From Apoda limacodes (Eukaryota; Arthropoda; Insecta; Lepidoptera; Limacodidae), in contig OX291550.1 of the NCBI GenBank assembly GCA_946406115.1, positions 26,822,722 to 26,886,721 on the forward strand: DNA of 64,000 nt, read 5' to 3'. Below the pieces are notes generated by a model. It ran no database searches, was not told where the DNA came from, and was given only the letters and a program-made list of their open reading frames with translations. Both the position numbers and the translations under genes were made by a program. Within the stretch, counting starts at the first letter, position 1; every line of letters starts with the position of its first letter. Shown here piece by piece: positions 30,575 through 42,480 of this stretch.

Positions 30575-30640
30575 TGAGCGAAATTAAGCAACGTCGGTGA
30601 CCGCCCTTCGTGGGGGAACGTTATGCCGTCAGTCCTGTGC
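30575..30640 (+). mobile_element. 5S-derived SINE scrap
   Basis: GCGAAATTAAGCAACGTCGG followed directly by TGACCGCCC matches two 5S rRNA segments with the part between them deleted. Confidence 0.5.
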
Positions 30641-30741
30641 CTCTTGTAATAATATGTTGTCTTTAAGCCTAGTCAGAGGCCTTGTGGGCCGCTTAAAAAC
30701 TTTGAGAGTCGAGTGTCCACTAGCTGGACGAAGAGCGACAT

Positions 30742-30815
30742 TTTTTTTATACCACTACGGTAGCAAACAATGGTAACTGATGGTAAGCGGTCACCATAGC
30801 CTATGGACGCTTCAC
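30742..30815 (-). mobile_element. Jockey/CR1-type LINE 3' end, short
   Basis: TTTTTTTATACCACTACGG, then GATGGTAAGCGGTCACC and AGCCTATGGACGCTT, the 3' tail of the family at 5579-5745. Confidence 0.7.
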
Positions 30816-31901
30816 GATACTTACGTTAACCGCGCCTGTAATACTAGAGTAGAAACCACTTTCGCCGCTATTGTTTTTGATTTTAGGTAATTGGTTACGT
30901 TTTCGCTTTTCTGCCTTTGATTTTGCTGGAGGACTTGCTTGTTGAAAATTAAACAGGTTCTTTAAAATAAATGGTAGATGCACCAGGGCTATTGCAACTA
31001 AAACACTTGAAGGTCTAACTTTGTACTCCCCTTTTATATTTTTAACGTATCAGTATAATTTGTGTAGGATATTGTAGATTGATTGCAAATTATTTCCTAA
31101 ATAATGCAAGAAATAGTTTAATAATAACTAAAGGACACGTACAAGGCTATTGGTCGCGGGATAAGGTTGCATTTGCCCCACATCGGGATTAATTAACGTT
31201 TCTAATGCAGCAATAAATTAGTGTAATACTCGACAGGTGTAATATCGACAAAGAACATCACTAGCAAATTCTGGTTTATATTAAATTTCTTTGCGTTATT
31301 GCAATCTAATCTCTTAGTCGCAATTATCTCATTAGGAGTTTTTGTGTGGCAAATAAAGTAAATATTACGAATATTACTCACCGTAATACATAATATAAAC
31401 ATAAATTATATTTGTATAATGACGTAATTAAAAATAATTCATATAATATTTTTTGCGTGTGCAGGTTTGATGTGATTTCGTGTAAATGTCGCTTTCACAA
31501 AACGCTTTACAGATCGAACAAAATTCGGATCAGTACGATCAGAACGGTAGCAAAACAAAACTATTGGCTTATAAACTAATAAAACAAGTGGAAGTTAAAA
31601 AACCAACACACGACTACCCAAGTAATATGATAGACGTTATTGTTTTTATTAATTGTTAAAATAACTTGTAAGATATTTATATATTTGTAATTTCCTCGTC
31701 GAGGGCTTCCATGATACCAAATAAGGTATATTTTAGATATTTTTTTTATTGCACAGAGTATAATGCAAGTTACATCCGCCATGTTAGATATAATAAGACG
31801 TCACATAGCCTATGTCACCCAGACAATAATAACGAATCGATTGCAACCTCGTTCATCAACATCGGATCAGTATATAAGCGGCTACGATGGAACGTACGGA
31901 A

Positions 31902-31920
31902 ATACATACATACATACATA
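31902..31920. repeat. CATA microsatellite
   Basis: Four to five ATAC/CATA units, followed by AACCCTTCCTTTCGG, a repeat-end motif frequent in Lepidoptera. Confidence 0.6.
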
Positions 31921-32167
31921 TATACATGGACTGCGAAAATAACCCTTCCTTTCGGTTTTGCCAAAATTACTGAAAAAACAACTCCAGGGGAAGTCGTTGG
32001 GACAGCCGCCCACAGAAGTGAAAAGTCTTTAAAGCAAACTGTATTTTCAAATTCTTAAACAGAAAATTTAGTTTTAAAAAATACGTATTTACTACCAAGA
32101 TATCTAAAAAATTAAGACTTAACAAAAATAAATAATACTACTTAGTTAACTCATTTTATATATTTTG

Positions 32168-32415
32168 TAGCAAAAAAAGCTTGCATTCCGCCTGATGGTA
32201 AGCGGTCACCGCAGCCTATGGACGCTTGCAACAGCTGGGGCTTCACTCGCACGTTGCCGACCCCTCAAGAATCTAATTACTTCTTTTATTAAGTGAACAT
32301 GAACATTTCGGTTATAAGGTGAAGATGAATTTCCTGTTGATGACAAGCGGTATGATGTTAAAAAGTAGCCGTGGGCAGCATTTCGAACAATTCTTCACCT
32401 CCCACCCTACGTATC
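32168..32415 (-). mobile_element. Jockey/CR1-type LINE 3' end, internally deleted
   Basis: The minus strand reads NCSKCCPRLLFN, the segment before the SRTVRFQ block, then jumps to the GRQRAS-type tail and the 3' UTR ACCGCTTACCATCAGGCGG. The SRTVRFQ...NELP block between them is missing. Confidence 0.7.
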
Positions 32416-32419
32416 CCTC

Positions 32420-33064
32420 GTAGATCACATCGTCGTTTCAGCTGTAAGACGTCCACTGCTGAACCTAGGCCTCTGCTATATGTCTCCACAACGGCCGGTC
32501 CTGAGCCGCCGGCGTCTATCGGCTTCCTGCGGCACTAACCAGGTCGTCTATCCACCTTTTAGGAGGCCGTCCCACGCTGCGTCTTAAGATCCGTGGTCGC
32601 CACTCGAGAACATTTCTCCCCCATCGGTTATCGGTTCGACGACCGATGTAGCCTGTCCATTGACACTTCAGCCTGCTAACTTTTTGTGCTATATCGGTAA
32701 CTTTGGTTCTTTAGCGAATTTCCCCGTTTCGGATTTTGTCGCGCAAAGAAAGACCGAGCATGGCTCTTTTCATAGCTTGCTAACCGCCTCTGAGCCTATT
32801 TAAGAGGCCAACTGTTAGAGACCACGTTTCTGTGCCATAAGTTATCACTGGCAACACACGTATTGTCTTAAGGTACTGAGGTATGTTGGACGAAAAGATG
32901 TTGCGTAGTTTCCCGAACGCAGCCAAACCGAGCTGGATTCTTTGGTTCAGACTTGATAAAAGAAACAATTTGAATTCACAAAAAATTGAATGTGTTTCTC
33001 CTAATCTGCACATTGACAAAAATGTTTTGTGTGTAAATCTAGGAAATGGTTTATCTAAATGCAA
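32420..33064 (-). mobile_element. RTE-type LINE reverse transcriptase C-terminus
   Basis: The minus-strand ORF 33064-32780 contains IQLGLAAFGKLRNIFSS and VLPVITYGTETWSLT. Downstream, in broken frames, come MLGLSLRDKIR, TKVTDIAQ, WTGYIGRRTDNRWGRNVLEW and RRSVGRPPKRW. This is the C-terminal end of lepidopteran RTE-like ORF2. Stops interrupt it, and the catalytic domain is absent. Confidence 0.8.
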
Positions 33065-33119
33065 TTTTCTTCCAAATGTGTGTTACATCCAAACACCTTC
33101 ACAGCTTTCAGAATAAAAT

Positions 33120-34860
33120 TTATGATATATCTACTTTTAAGGTCCAAAAGCATTTGGCCTGATGAAGTAAAGTTGCACTAAAATACCTATACAGAGTTAT
33201 GTCTAAACATAGTGTCTGCTAACATCTATAGACTGTTCGAGTGTTTTATTTGCATCTCTGTAATTGCTGATATGAGAATATAAACACTACGTTTTTACGA
33301 TATCTAAAAATAAATTAAAAACTGATGTTCAAATTAATTTGAATTTGAAAGTTATTAATTTTAGCACCGAACTTACATTGACCTTATTCATATAAAGGTG
33401 TTTATAAAGAATCTTTAAGATCAGTTTTGATTGCCCTGTCCTTACCAAAGCCCTTGAAGTTAGAATATAGTAGCATGAGTTTAGGGTTTATCTTTAAAAA
33501 TCATTTACTGCATAGGTTTAAAACAATTTCTGAAAGCTTACAAATGGTTAAATATAGTTGATCGAAATATTAGATAGATCGGTCGACTAATTTACTGATT
33601 GGTATTTCAATTGGTATAGCATAGGATCTCTTCTTTGTCTCCAGTATCGTTTCTGAGTCGACCTTCCATTTTATAGTCTCAAATTATTGGCTCTGGAATA
33701 GAGAGGCGGGGCTCCAAGCCTACTAACATTACTGACTGTTTAAAACTAGGTGATCAGCCTGACTTTGCTTGCAAAACAAAACTCTATTAAAGTACAATAT
33801 TTTACACAGAAAAAAATCGTGATTAGATGTATATGAAATGAGGTTATTTAAACTCATTTGAAAGTCAATAAAAATAATTATAAAGTCAACTAAATTATTG
33901 TAATAGTTAGTATATTTTTTTTATTATTAAAGTTTTATTAAATATATCGTATTAATAGACTACATTTTCATTTTATACTATATAGGACTATAGCAGTCTA
34001 CCTACTACATTTTATGTTGTGATTTCAGAATCATTTAATTTATTCATTTTAATCCTTTATTGTACAAAAAAAAAACATTACAAGGAATTATAATTCAGTA
34101 AAAATAGTACAAAGGGCGTACGTATCTCTGCCAGAGATTTCTTCCAGCAAACCCAAAGATAGAATAAATTTACTAAAAAAGGTTATGTAGCTAATAATCT
34201 AATTTAACGCAGAATCAGATAAACTTGACATGCAGGAAAATAATTTTAAAGTTAGAAAATAATAATAGATGTGGACAGAAATCTAGCTGCACTGATAGTT
34301 TTTTTTAAGATAATTTTTATGGAGGTTTATTGGTCGACGGCTCTATGTAGCCTTTAATATTGATTGAAATAGGTACTTGAAGAACTTGCATCTTATGATT
34401 CCTCTAGATCGTCCACGTTCATTAGAATTTCATTCTAATCGTTAAAAAGCGGTCCAGTTGATGCGAAGTTGAAATGGGTAGTCGATTTTCACGTTCGCCG
34501 CTCGGCAGTCTACACCAATATATTGGTTCGAGCTAGTGTCTTTTTTTTTTTGTTCTTTTTTCTACTTATTTGGATAAACGCGACACTTTTCTGCATTGGT
34601 GGTCAAATTCGACTATCGCAAATGTGAAATATTTTTGCCTTTTTGAATTTCAGTCTTGGAATTTAGACGCGCTTACCTATACGTTATAAATTAAATTAAT
34701 CTATTTTTTTTACATCAAAATAGAGATAAGACTTAAATCTGTCAATTAAAACAGTAAAAGTATTAAATAAAATAGTAATAGTGTTTAAAATTAAAACAGT
34801 TTAATGAAATCCAACGAAGTTTTGATGTTAGCCAGAGTTGTGCTTAGATACTTCCGCGTG
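33120..34860. other. AT-rich intergenic sequence
   Basis: No gene. About 34040-34160 resembles the end of a common lepidopteran repeat (GTACAAAGGGCGTACGTATC, CTGCCAGAGATTTCTTCC). Confidence 0.4.
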
Positions 34861-34861
34861 A

Positions 34862-34913
34862 TGCGTCACATTCAGTGCACGGTCCCGCGGTCACTGACGT
34901 CATCGCGGTAAGT
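34862..34913 (+). promoter_or_regulatory. CRE-containing, promoter-like block with splice-donor-like end
   Basis: A GC-richer block with TGCGTCA near 34863, a perfect palindromic CRE TGACGTCA (34895-34902) and then GCG|GTAAGT (34908-34913). It could be a small first exon and promoter of an unseen transcript, or an enhancer. No ORF supports it. Confidence 0.25.
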
Positions 34914-35990
34914 GAAGGGAGGGTAACACATACATTTTTGTATTTTAGACAGATCGATCTTTACAACAACATAATTATAATTTTTGTAAGTTCCAAACTT
35001 TTGGAGTATGAAGCATTTAAAACTAAGTAGGTAAATGTTTTTTGTCACACAATTTTTCATGAGCACGCTCCTCGTTTACAACAAGCGAGTCGTTTATCGA
35101 ATTCACGTCTTAAGTAGCGTCTATATTTTAGAAATTTATAGTTTTTCTAAATTTCATTTGATAATAAGAAAGTGCCTTAATATCTCGTAATAGCAATAAA
35201 ATATACTACGTTTTATTATAAGTTTGTGTTGTTTAGTACAGGTCAGGTGCCTATCCACTAAAATCGTTAATCGATCACAAAAATGTGGATGCGTGGAATG
35301 ACATTGGTGTATACTGGATCGATGCGAACGATAACGTGAAAGTTCAAAAGACCGTGAAATACTCGGTTAAGCAAAAAATGTAGTGCACCATCTGACAATC
35401 GTTAAATTATGAAGGTTCGGCGCGAAAATGCAGTCTTCTCCTTTTTTTTGTAGCTTTAATTGAGTAGACTCAAATATTTGCCAATGTCAGTTTACACGAA
35501 AATAAATTAAAAAGATGCTGGTAAATGGTTTCAATTAATATGAATAATGCAGCCTTTATCGGATAGGTATATTACAATACAGTGCAACTAACTTTTCTTC
35601 TAATATTGCAAATATAGTTCTAATTTTTAACCGCCGGGTCAGAAACGCTTGTTTTTCTATATACGTGGGTCACCAGACATATCTCGAAAGGCACAATATA
35701 GTCACTTTGACATATCACATATTGAAGAGGCTCTACAATGAAATAAAGGGGCGTTTTCTTCAAAGATCTGTCTACTGGGTAACGGCAGGACTTCTTCGGG
35801 AAGAGATTATGACCCACATTATGACGTGAGTGTATACACACATTAAATGTCATGCTTCTTTTGGATAAAACAAAATGGGCTTCTAAGATAAATTAAAATA
35901 TTTTATCAGTTTTTTATGGTTTTCTGTATATATTGTTTAATTACAATTATATTAAAATTTATTTCAAATTTCAAAAGTGCTATTTATACT

Positions 35991-36183
35991 CCCACGCAGC
36001 CTAGTTGGTAGTGTGGCCGGCTGCTGTACAGAGGATGTGGTTTCGATTCCCGCACTGGACAAACATTTTATGTGATGAAAATTTGTGCTTGTTATGAGTC
36101 TGGGTGTATTAATGTATGATATGTATGTATTTACAAAAAAAAAGTAATAATGTATTTGTATCCGTTGTCTGGTATTCATAACA
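35991..36183 (+). mobile_element. tRNA-derived SINE
   Basis: A-box-like TAGTTGGTAGTGTGG (36003-36017) and B-box-like GGTTTCGATTCC (36039-36050) form a Pol III promoter. The body AATGTATGATATGTATGTATT and end TGGTATTCATAACACAAG are shared with 47118-47312. Confidence 0.8.
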
Positions 36184-37189
36184 CAAGCTTTGCTTACTTT
36201 AGGGCCAGACGGCGCTGTGTGTTATGTCCAAAAATATTTGTTATTATAATACAAAGATAAGTTTCTCGTGTGATAGTCGCTGCAAGACCATTTTTTTTGT
36301 ACAAATGTATATAACCAACTCCCACTTGACCGCGTTTTTATTCAAACAAACTTCAATCTCGGATATCGAGTGTCTCGAATTTCGCGTGCACCTTACATGC
36401 ACACCGCGGACGACACGGGCCTGGATCACGATCTGTCCTGGCAATAATTCTACTCGTAATTGACGTTAGCCACCCAGCTCGGATGCTCGAAGGTAAAATG
36501 GTCCTTACTGGAATTCATATTTTCCTAGAAATCTTTGACGAGAAATACTTGCCAGTAATTTTTTTGAGTAGTTTAGTAGTTATGTATTACCTACATATTA
36601 AATTGCCATAAGTAATTTTTGTACATTACAATACAAATTTTTAGTCAAAGGTTTTTGATTATCTCCAATTTCACCATAACTTCATCCTAGCCTCATAACG
36701 CCTGATGTTCATAGTTAAAATATAAAAGAACAAATACCTTTCTAATATATAATTGATATTTCGACAAAACTCATATATTTATCCGATAACGTTCTTAAGT
36801 AAAAAAAATAGTTTTACTAAATATAATAGCCATCCTAAATTTTACCTAAATAAATAAAATTTTGCTGTATTTTCTAATTAAACGTTTAATTTTTGACCAA
36901 ATAATTTCAATTATAAAATATTTATTACTTTATATTTAGTTCAAGTCATTTTTTTCAGTGTAAACATTCAATATCTTTATAAATAAAATATTTTTAACAC
37001 TTTTTTAATCTTTTTCCATAAATTTTAATTTATCACAGTTATACCCTTTCGTCACTCTATCTATCTCGGATCGTAACCGTCTCTATAAGTCAGCGGTCGC
37101 GTGCGGTGACTTCCCTATGATAATTTAATTGTTGTGCGTGCAATACAAAATATATTTATAGCACTGTACAATTTTACTGATAACGACCT

Positions 37190-37745
37190 ATGAATTTTAA
37201 GATAGTACCAATATTTTAATGTATATAGCTGATTTTGTCGTCTGGCAATTCTTTGCAGCAGCAATATGTTCTTTGACCCTGTCCGTAATTGTGCGTTTGG
37301 TCTGGCCAATGTAAGAACCGCCGCAGCTACAGTCAAATTTGTAAACACCTGATGTTTGGTACGGGATTACATCCTTTGGCGTGCGCACCTGCTGTTCAAT
37401 TTTGGAGTACGGAACATATACCGTCTTAATGGAGAATTTATTTAAAAGCGATCCAATTTTATCCGTTACTCCTTTGATGTAGGGCATGAACGCTGGCTGT
37501 CTGCTTATCTCTGGATTCTTCGTACGTGTGTTACGGCGACCTGAACTTCTTCTACTCGTTTTGTACCCGTTTCTCTTTAGTGCCTCCTGAACGTGTGCCA
37601 GCTCAGTATCTAAATATTCAGGGTCACAAAGGTCTTGAGCTCAGTTAGACAGAGACGTCACAGCTGTTTATAGGTGACGTGGGTGATGATGCGAGGAGGC
37701 GTTCAGGTATCTGTACGTGTGTGTGGGTTTCCGATATACAATATG
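37190..37745 (-). mobile_element. Penelope-like element: reverse transcriptase end and GIY-YIG endonuclease
   Basis: The minus strand reads [52 protein letters not shown] and GVYKFDCSCGGSYIGQTKR followed by VKEH. The last is a GIY-YIG nuclease (GVY...YIG, then R and EH), the endonuclease that defines canonical Penelope-like elements. Two stops lie between the reverse transcriptase end and the nuclease. Joined head to head with 37737-38200. Confidence 0.85.
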
Positions 37746-38200
37746 CCATCTTCCCTTAAAAGAAATGTGCCCCTACGACCAATTTTAAGTCAAATTAATT
37801 CTTCCACTTACGACTTAGCAAAATACATAACTAAAGGGTTGCAGCCACTAATAGGTAATTCACCGTCTTACGTAAAAGATTCTCGACATTAATAACAGAC
37901 ATCTCGACGCGATTGAAATAAAAAAGCATAAGAACTTCAATCGTGAGGATGGATACAAACTGTCGCCTGCATGGAATCCAGTCATAGGAAAATACAGCTC
38001 TCGAGTTTTACCAACGAACGCACCCGAGGACACCGTTAGTGTTGTGTGTAGTAATTTTGACAATTATAACGACAAGGTGAGGGTAGTTCAACAGGACGCC
38101 TCCACTCGAAGCCGACGACGACGCCGCGCAACGCCAGTCTACCCGTGACCAAGGCTGGTGTAACCCAGCCGAAACGTCGAGAAAAAGGTATTTTGCCACA
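37737..38200 (+). mobile_element. Penelope-like element fragment, opposite orientation, with terminal region
   Basis: The frame 37740-37892 reads [19 protein letters not shown] and [13 protein letters not shown], the N-terminal reverse transcriptase motif of Penelope-like elements. After a stop comes KHKNFNREDGYKLSPAWNPV. The segment ends in the terminal-repeat-type sequence near 38140-38190 with GGCTGG/CCAGCC stem and CCGAAACGTCG. The inverted junction with the previous feature is typical of Penelope-like insertions. Confidence 0.75.
38144..38178 (+). ncRNA. Degenerate hammerhead-ribozyme-like motif
   Basis: GTGACCAA precedes a 6-bp stem (GGCTGG 38153-38158, CCAGCC 38165-38170) followed by GAAAC (38171-38175) and GTCG. 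A hammerhead core needs CUGANGA, stem II, then GAAAC. Here the left core is eroded, so activity is unlikely. Penelope-like elements are known to carry such motifs in their terminal repeats. Confidence 0.4.
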
Positions 38201-38229
38201 TGACGCGTTTAATCCCATTTTATTATTTT

Positions 38230-38389
38230 AGACTATAAATGAGGTTCTTCAAGAAAGAAGTTATTAGAATTTTAAAGGGTCAGCCACGCGCGAGTGATTC
38301 TCCTAGTGTAGAAGGGTCCATCGGCTGCGGTGACCGCTTACCATCAGGCGAACCGTTAGCTTGTTTTCCACCTTAGTGGCATAAAAAAA
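38230..38389 (+). mobile_element. Jockey/CR1-type LINE 3' end
   Basis: MRFFKKEVIRILKGQPRAS (from about 38239), then the 3' UTR GACCGCTTACCATCAGGCG and a poly-A tract. Plus-strand member of the family at 5579-5745. Confidence 0.8.
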
Positions 38390-38424
38390 AATCTCTGACT
38401 GTCTGTCCATCTGTCTATCTGGTA

Positions 38425-38600
38425 GGATGCCGTTCCAAGTTGCGTTTTCCAATCTGTGGTCGCTACTTAATAATCTTTCCTCCCTATCGGTTATCTGCTC
38501 GACGAGCGATGTAGCCTGGCCACTGCTACTTCAACCTAGCTTGCTACAAATATTTAGGATGCGTCGATGTTCTTTGGCTAATATTACAAAACACAGAGAA
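38425..38600 (-). mobile_element. RTE-type LINE C-terminal fragment, degenerate
   Basis: The minus strand shows QATSLVEQITDREERLLSS where the family has the WAGHIARRTDxRWGxKVLEW segment. The DNA (TCGGTTATCTGCTCGACGAG, GATGTAGCCTGGCC) matches the 32.6-kb copy. Confidence 0.6.
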
Positions 38601-39149
38601 CAGTCACTGTGGTTTTCTCATACAACTAACTCACTATTGTACCAGTAATATTAGACAGCAAAGCGTATTATTAAAGATATTTGTCGATAATTTATTATTC
38701 TTATGTCACTACACTTTCAAATTTGACGACGCGACGATTTCATAGGCAGTGTGTTGGCAATTTGTTGCCGCTCACAATTTGCTGTTATTGTGAATTGTAA
38801 ATTAAGACGACGACCTATGCCAATTTCTCAAAAAAGGTCTAGGTATCCTAATTATTAAAGATTAAAGAAGTGGCGCTAATAACAGTAGCTGGAAAAGGCA
38901 TAACCTAAAGGAAAAATTGAACAGACATTTGAAAAAACCCTTAGAATTTAAGAAAACAAATCATGAAAAGGGCTCTTAAATAAGTTTTGCTTGTCGTAGA
39001 TCTCGATATTTTGTAAGGGGTTCCATATTATTTATTTATTGTACTACACAGATATTTTTATATATTAAAGGAAAGATCGAACAGAATTTTGATATAGTAC
39101 CTAGATACGAGTAAAATTATTCAATGCAATTATTTTTTCCAAACGGACT

Positions 39150-39515
39150 ACGCAGTTGGCTGATGCAGCCATTACTGCTCCACCAGGCTTTTGGAGCGGG
39201 AATCTGTTGGAGCCTCAGCCCATATAGCAACCAACGCTCAGGGGCTTGGGTTGTCTCCCTGGGGGTCGTCCCTTCGACCAGCGTGAGCCTCGAACCCGAA
39301 GGTGAGTCAGCGCCAGGAGGGGAGTTCCCCGTTACGCGGTTGCAATACCTCGTGTATCCGTTCGTTCGCCGACGAACCCGTGGATATGGATATGGATATC
39401 GGGGGGGGGGGTTATACCGAGATCGTCATCTGGGGCCGTTAGTACGTACCGATCAATGGTTTTTCGACCGTGCTGTGGTCGGTAGGGGGATGGTAGCTAC
39501 TGGATTGCACAATTA
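39150..39515 (-). mobile_element. GC-rich retroposon, copy 1
   Basis: Shares blocks with 49343-49787 in opposite orientation (TGCAGCCATTACTGCT, TAGTACGT, GATCGTCATCTGGGGCCGTT, ATACCTCGTGTATCC). A 130-codon frame crosses it, but an equivalent frame in the other copy is antisense to the poly-A, so I do not call a gene. Confidence 0.6.
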
Positions 39516-40039
39516 ATCGGTTCGGGTTATTTAATGCAATATTATAATTTATGTGAGCACACGTAAACTGACTCTGGCTTATGTTCTTCAGTTTACGGGC
39601 TGCGCTCGTAACTAGGATTCGAGTCTCGGACGCTATATACTCTTTCTCACTGCAGCGACGCCAGTACTTTGCGCTACGTAAATTTGTGATAAGAACAAAA
39701 CGCTTTTTTTTAATTCTGTATTTGATGCAAATCTGTGCCTAACTGAGACAGGACACTTATAGTTTTAATAGGACTTATAAAATTTATACGTTGAATTATA
39801 CAGGAGTGAGAGGACACTCAAAAAAAATGAGATTATTTTACATACTCGTATCTACTAATTATTTGGATTCTGATCAGTATTTGTGTATAGTGCTTATAAA
39901 AACATTAATAGAAACATACTTTTTATCCCGAAAACTACCAAAGTTCCCGCGGGATTAACTACCTATAAATTTTGTTACTCAATCCTGCCGCAGTGGAGCA
40001 TCCAATTGAGCTTGTAGATATTGTTAGAGTTGAAGATAC

Positions 40040-40160
40040 GAAGAAGGACATAGGCTGTCTGGATGTCTGTTACCTCTTCATTCTTAAACCGCTAAACTGA
40101 TATAAATGAAATTTGGTACGGAGATAGTTTGAGTCCCGGAAAAGGACATAGGATAGTTTT
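40040..40160 (+). mobile_element. Helitron fragment
   Basis: GAAATTTGGTACGGAGATAG and GTCTGTTACCTCTTCA match the 27.1-27.4 kb Helitron. Confidence 0.55.
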
Positions 40161-40335
40161 TATACCGGAACATTCAAAAGTATAATGATTTAGGTAAAAT
40201 ACAGTTATTGAAAAATTTCGCCAATATATTAAGGCGTCTTCAGTCATACTTAACACAAAATATAGATTTTGTTTAAAAGTCGTACCACTAGGTACTTGAC
40301 AACTAAAGTACTTAAATAAATCGTTATCTCTATCG

Positions 40336-40380
40336 AAAGAGAGTGAGAAAGAGAGAGTGGAGGGAGAGAGAAAGAGAGTT
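40336..40380. repeat. GA-rich purine tract
   Basis: AGAGAGTGAGAAAGAGAGAG and similar units; simple repeat. Confidence 0.8.
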
Positions 40381-41040
40381 TATGTGTTTGTTATAAATTG
40401 GATGGTGGAAAAGTTAGTTAGTTAGGATAGTTTGGTTAATGAATCAGTCATCAGTTAGGGTAAAAGTTGGATAGCTGCCCTAGGAGTATAGATGCCTCGA
40501 AAATTGTATTGAGTAGCTTAAACATAATAAGATAGCAGTTATTACTTTTATTTAAAGGTTGGACCCTACCCTTAGTTCGTGGACGTCAGCCGCATGCGTC
40601 GAACGCGGAGTGTGTAGTTAAATGAATTTGCCGAAGTCGTTCACGGACGACGAATTCCATTGTTTCTTGAAAGCAAGTAACTTTTAATTTTACTGGAAAG
40701 TTGATTTTATGTTTTTTTTATTGAAATCTGTACGAAAAGGATTGATGCCTCAATTTTTGTGACTATAGATGCTCTTAGAACTGCACTATGTACGGTGACT
40801 ATTGTAACAAATTTTTTCGTACAAAACGTACAAATATAAGCTATTTTAGAAGTCATTTAGTACCTTTGTTATTGTCGTAGTTTACTACACTTAACTGTAG
40901 TGTGCCATTGTTAATAAAATTACTTAAAATTTTCAATAGTAGTGCTACATTATAAAGGTAGTTTACTTATAAGATATACTTACTAAAACCTGTTTAAAAG
41001 GCCGTTGATAAAAAATAAAAATAAACATTAATAATAACTA

Positions 41041-41701
41041 GGCAACGAATATTCGGCTACTATCCTTCTCTGCCGAATACCGAATATCTAGGTACTATTC
41101 GGCCGAATAATGAAGATTTTTCCTTGTATTAGGATGATTGGCAATTTTTTTTATTGCAATCAGTAAAATAACCACCCATTATTTACTTCCGTATTATAGG
41201 CGAGTTATTTTTACAGACAATAATTAATTACTATTTTATTAGGCTTACAGTATTTCACTTTTAAAGTTAACAAAGCAAAGCGAAGAGAGCATGAACATTT
41301 TGTATTAACTATGAGCATCAAACTTAAGCCCTTTTACACCCCACTAGCGCCGCCATTAGATATCCTCTATAAAAAGGCCACTTTTAGGAAAAATGCCAAC
41401 TACAACTCACAGATATTATTTAGAAACTATGTAAAACCTTCTAAAAATAGCTTATGACTAGCTTTATATTTGCGACATTTGGATTTTAGAAATTCGTTTT
41501 CTTTGAAGAAAAAATTGAGGATATCTAATGGCGGCGCTAGTTAGCTGCTATATGCGCCTAAACTTGTCAAAATACGCAGCGCGGCGTAAGACAGAGGTCA
41601 CGCACTGGCCGAATACTTTTGCCACTTTAGCTATTTGGCCACGTAATCGCAGAATATTCGGTATTTGACGTGTGGCCGAATATTCTATTCGTTGCAAGTC
41701 T
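41041..41701. mobile_element. hAT-like non-autonomous element carrying a nested miniature
   Basis: GGCAACGAATATTCGGCTAC at the left and GAATATTCTATTCGTTGCAA at the right are inverted termini of the 22.68-23.09 kb family. The interior is interrupted at 41328-41558. Confidence 0.7.
41328..41558. mobile_element. PIF/Harbinger-style miniature, 231 bp, TAA target duplication
   Basis: A 25-bp perfect inverted repeat (41343-41367 and 41517-41541, core CTAGCGCCGCCATTAGATA) with further imperfect termini. TAA flanks both sides (41325-41327, 41559-41561). The other hAT-like copies lack it, giving the empty site. Confidence 0.8.
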
Positions 41702-41704
41702 AGT

Positions 41705-42350
41705 AATTATACATTTACTTTTATTAATCCTAAGGGGAAACTATCCTCATAGTTATAAAATCATAAGGGCATCTTTCTCATATGGTGGGCATCTATCCCC
41801 AAATCAGTACTGCAAAAAATCATTTATTTTTCGCTTTTAGATAATGACTCTTAATCGTGATTAAGGTAAGAGACATTGTTTTTATTATTAAATAATAAGC
41901 CAATTTCAAAATGTGGGGCAGCTATCCCACTATTACCCTAATAAGAATGAAAATAGTTTAACAATGGGTATCAAGCGTATTAAAATTATACAAAAAATAT
42001 GCAACAGGATATGTTTTTTATGGTTGTATCGATATCTCAGATAAATACAACAAGACAGAAACTAAAATCTTGAGATTTGAGGAATTACTAGCGTTAACCT
42101 GCGGTTCCGTCGACGCTAAATTCGGTTCCTACGGCAACTCCTTGATTAGTGAGGAAATTCGCTATTATCGGGGGAGGGGGTATTTTTACTAGCTTCGCTT
42201 AAACGAGCAAGGTCCCTACCCTAGTCTTAAAGGGCGTCTGCATAGACTTCCATACATTTAGGTCTCCTTTATTTATAATTTCTCAAGAACATCGATTTTA
42301 TTCGCACCACTTGCTTTTTGCTGAAAGAAACGTTGTAGAAAACCTGCATT
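41705..42350. other. Intergenic, with possible Helitron end scraps
   Basis: TTACTAGCGTTAACCTGCGG (42088) and TTTTTACTAGCTTCGC (42185) look like minus-strand CTAG-type Helitron ends. Nothing else. Confidence 0.3.
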
Positions 42351-42354
42351 CGAC

Positions 42355-42480
42355 AAAAAAAGAGACTTCTGTGAAGTCCTAAATCCGTACTGGACCTGCG
42401 TAATGGACTAAGGCCCTAAAAAACCTCACTGAGGATGGGCCGTGCCCTGTATGAGTCTGGTAGAAGGGTCTTTCTTTTTT
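42355..42480 (+). mobile_element. RTE-type LINE/SINE 3' region fragment
   Basis: AGTCCTAAATCCGTACTGG and GAGGATGGGCCGTGCCCTGT resemble the common 3' end of lepidopteran RTE-like elements. Confidence 0.4.

Noticed and set aside
39124..39516. 130-codon ORF as a gene
   Set aside because: Lies in a retroposon and reads antisense to the element's poly-A in the second copy.
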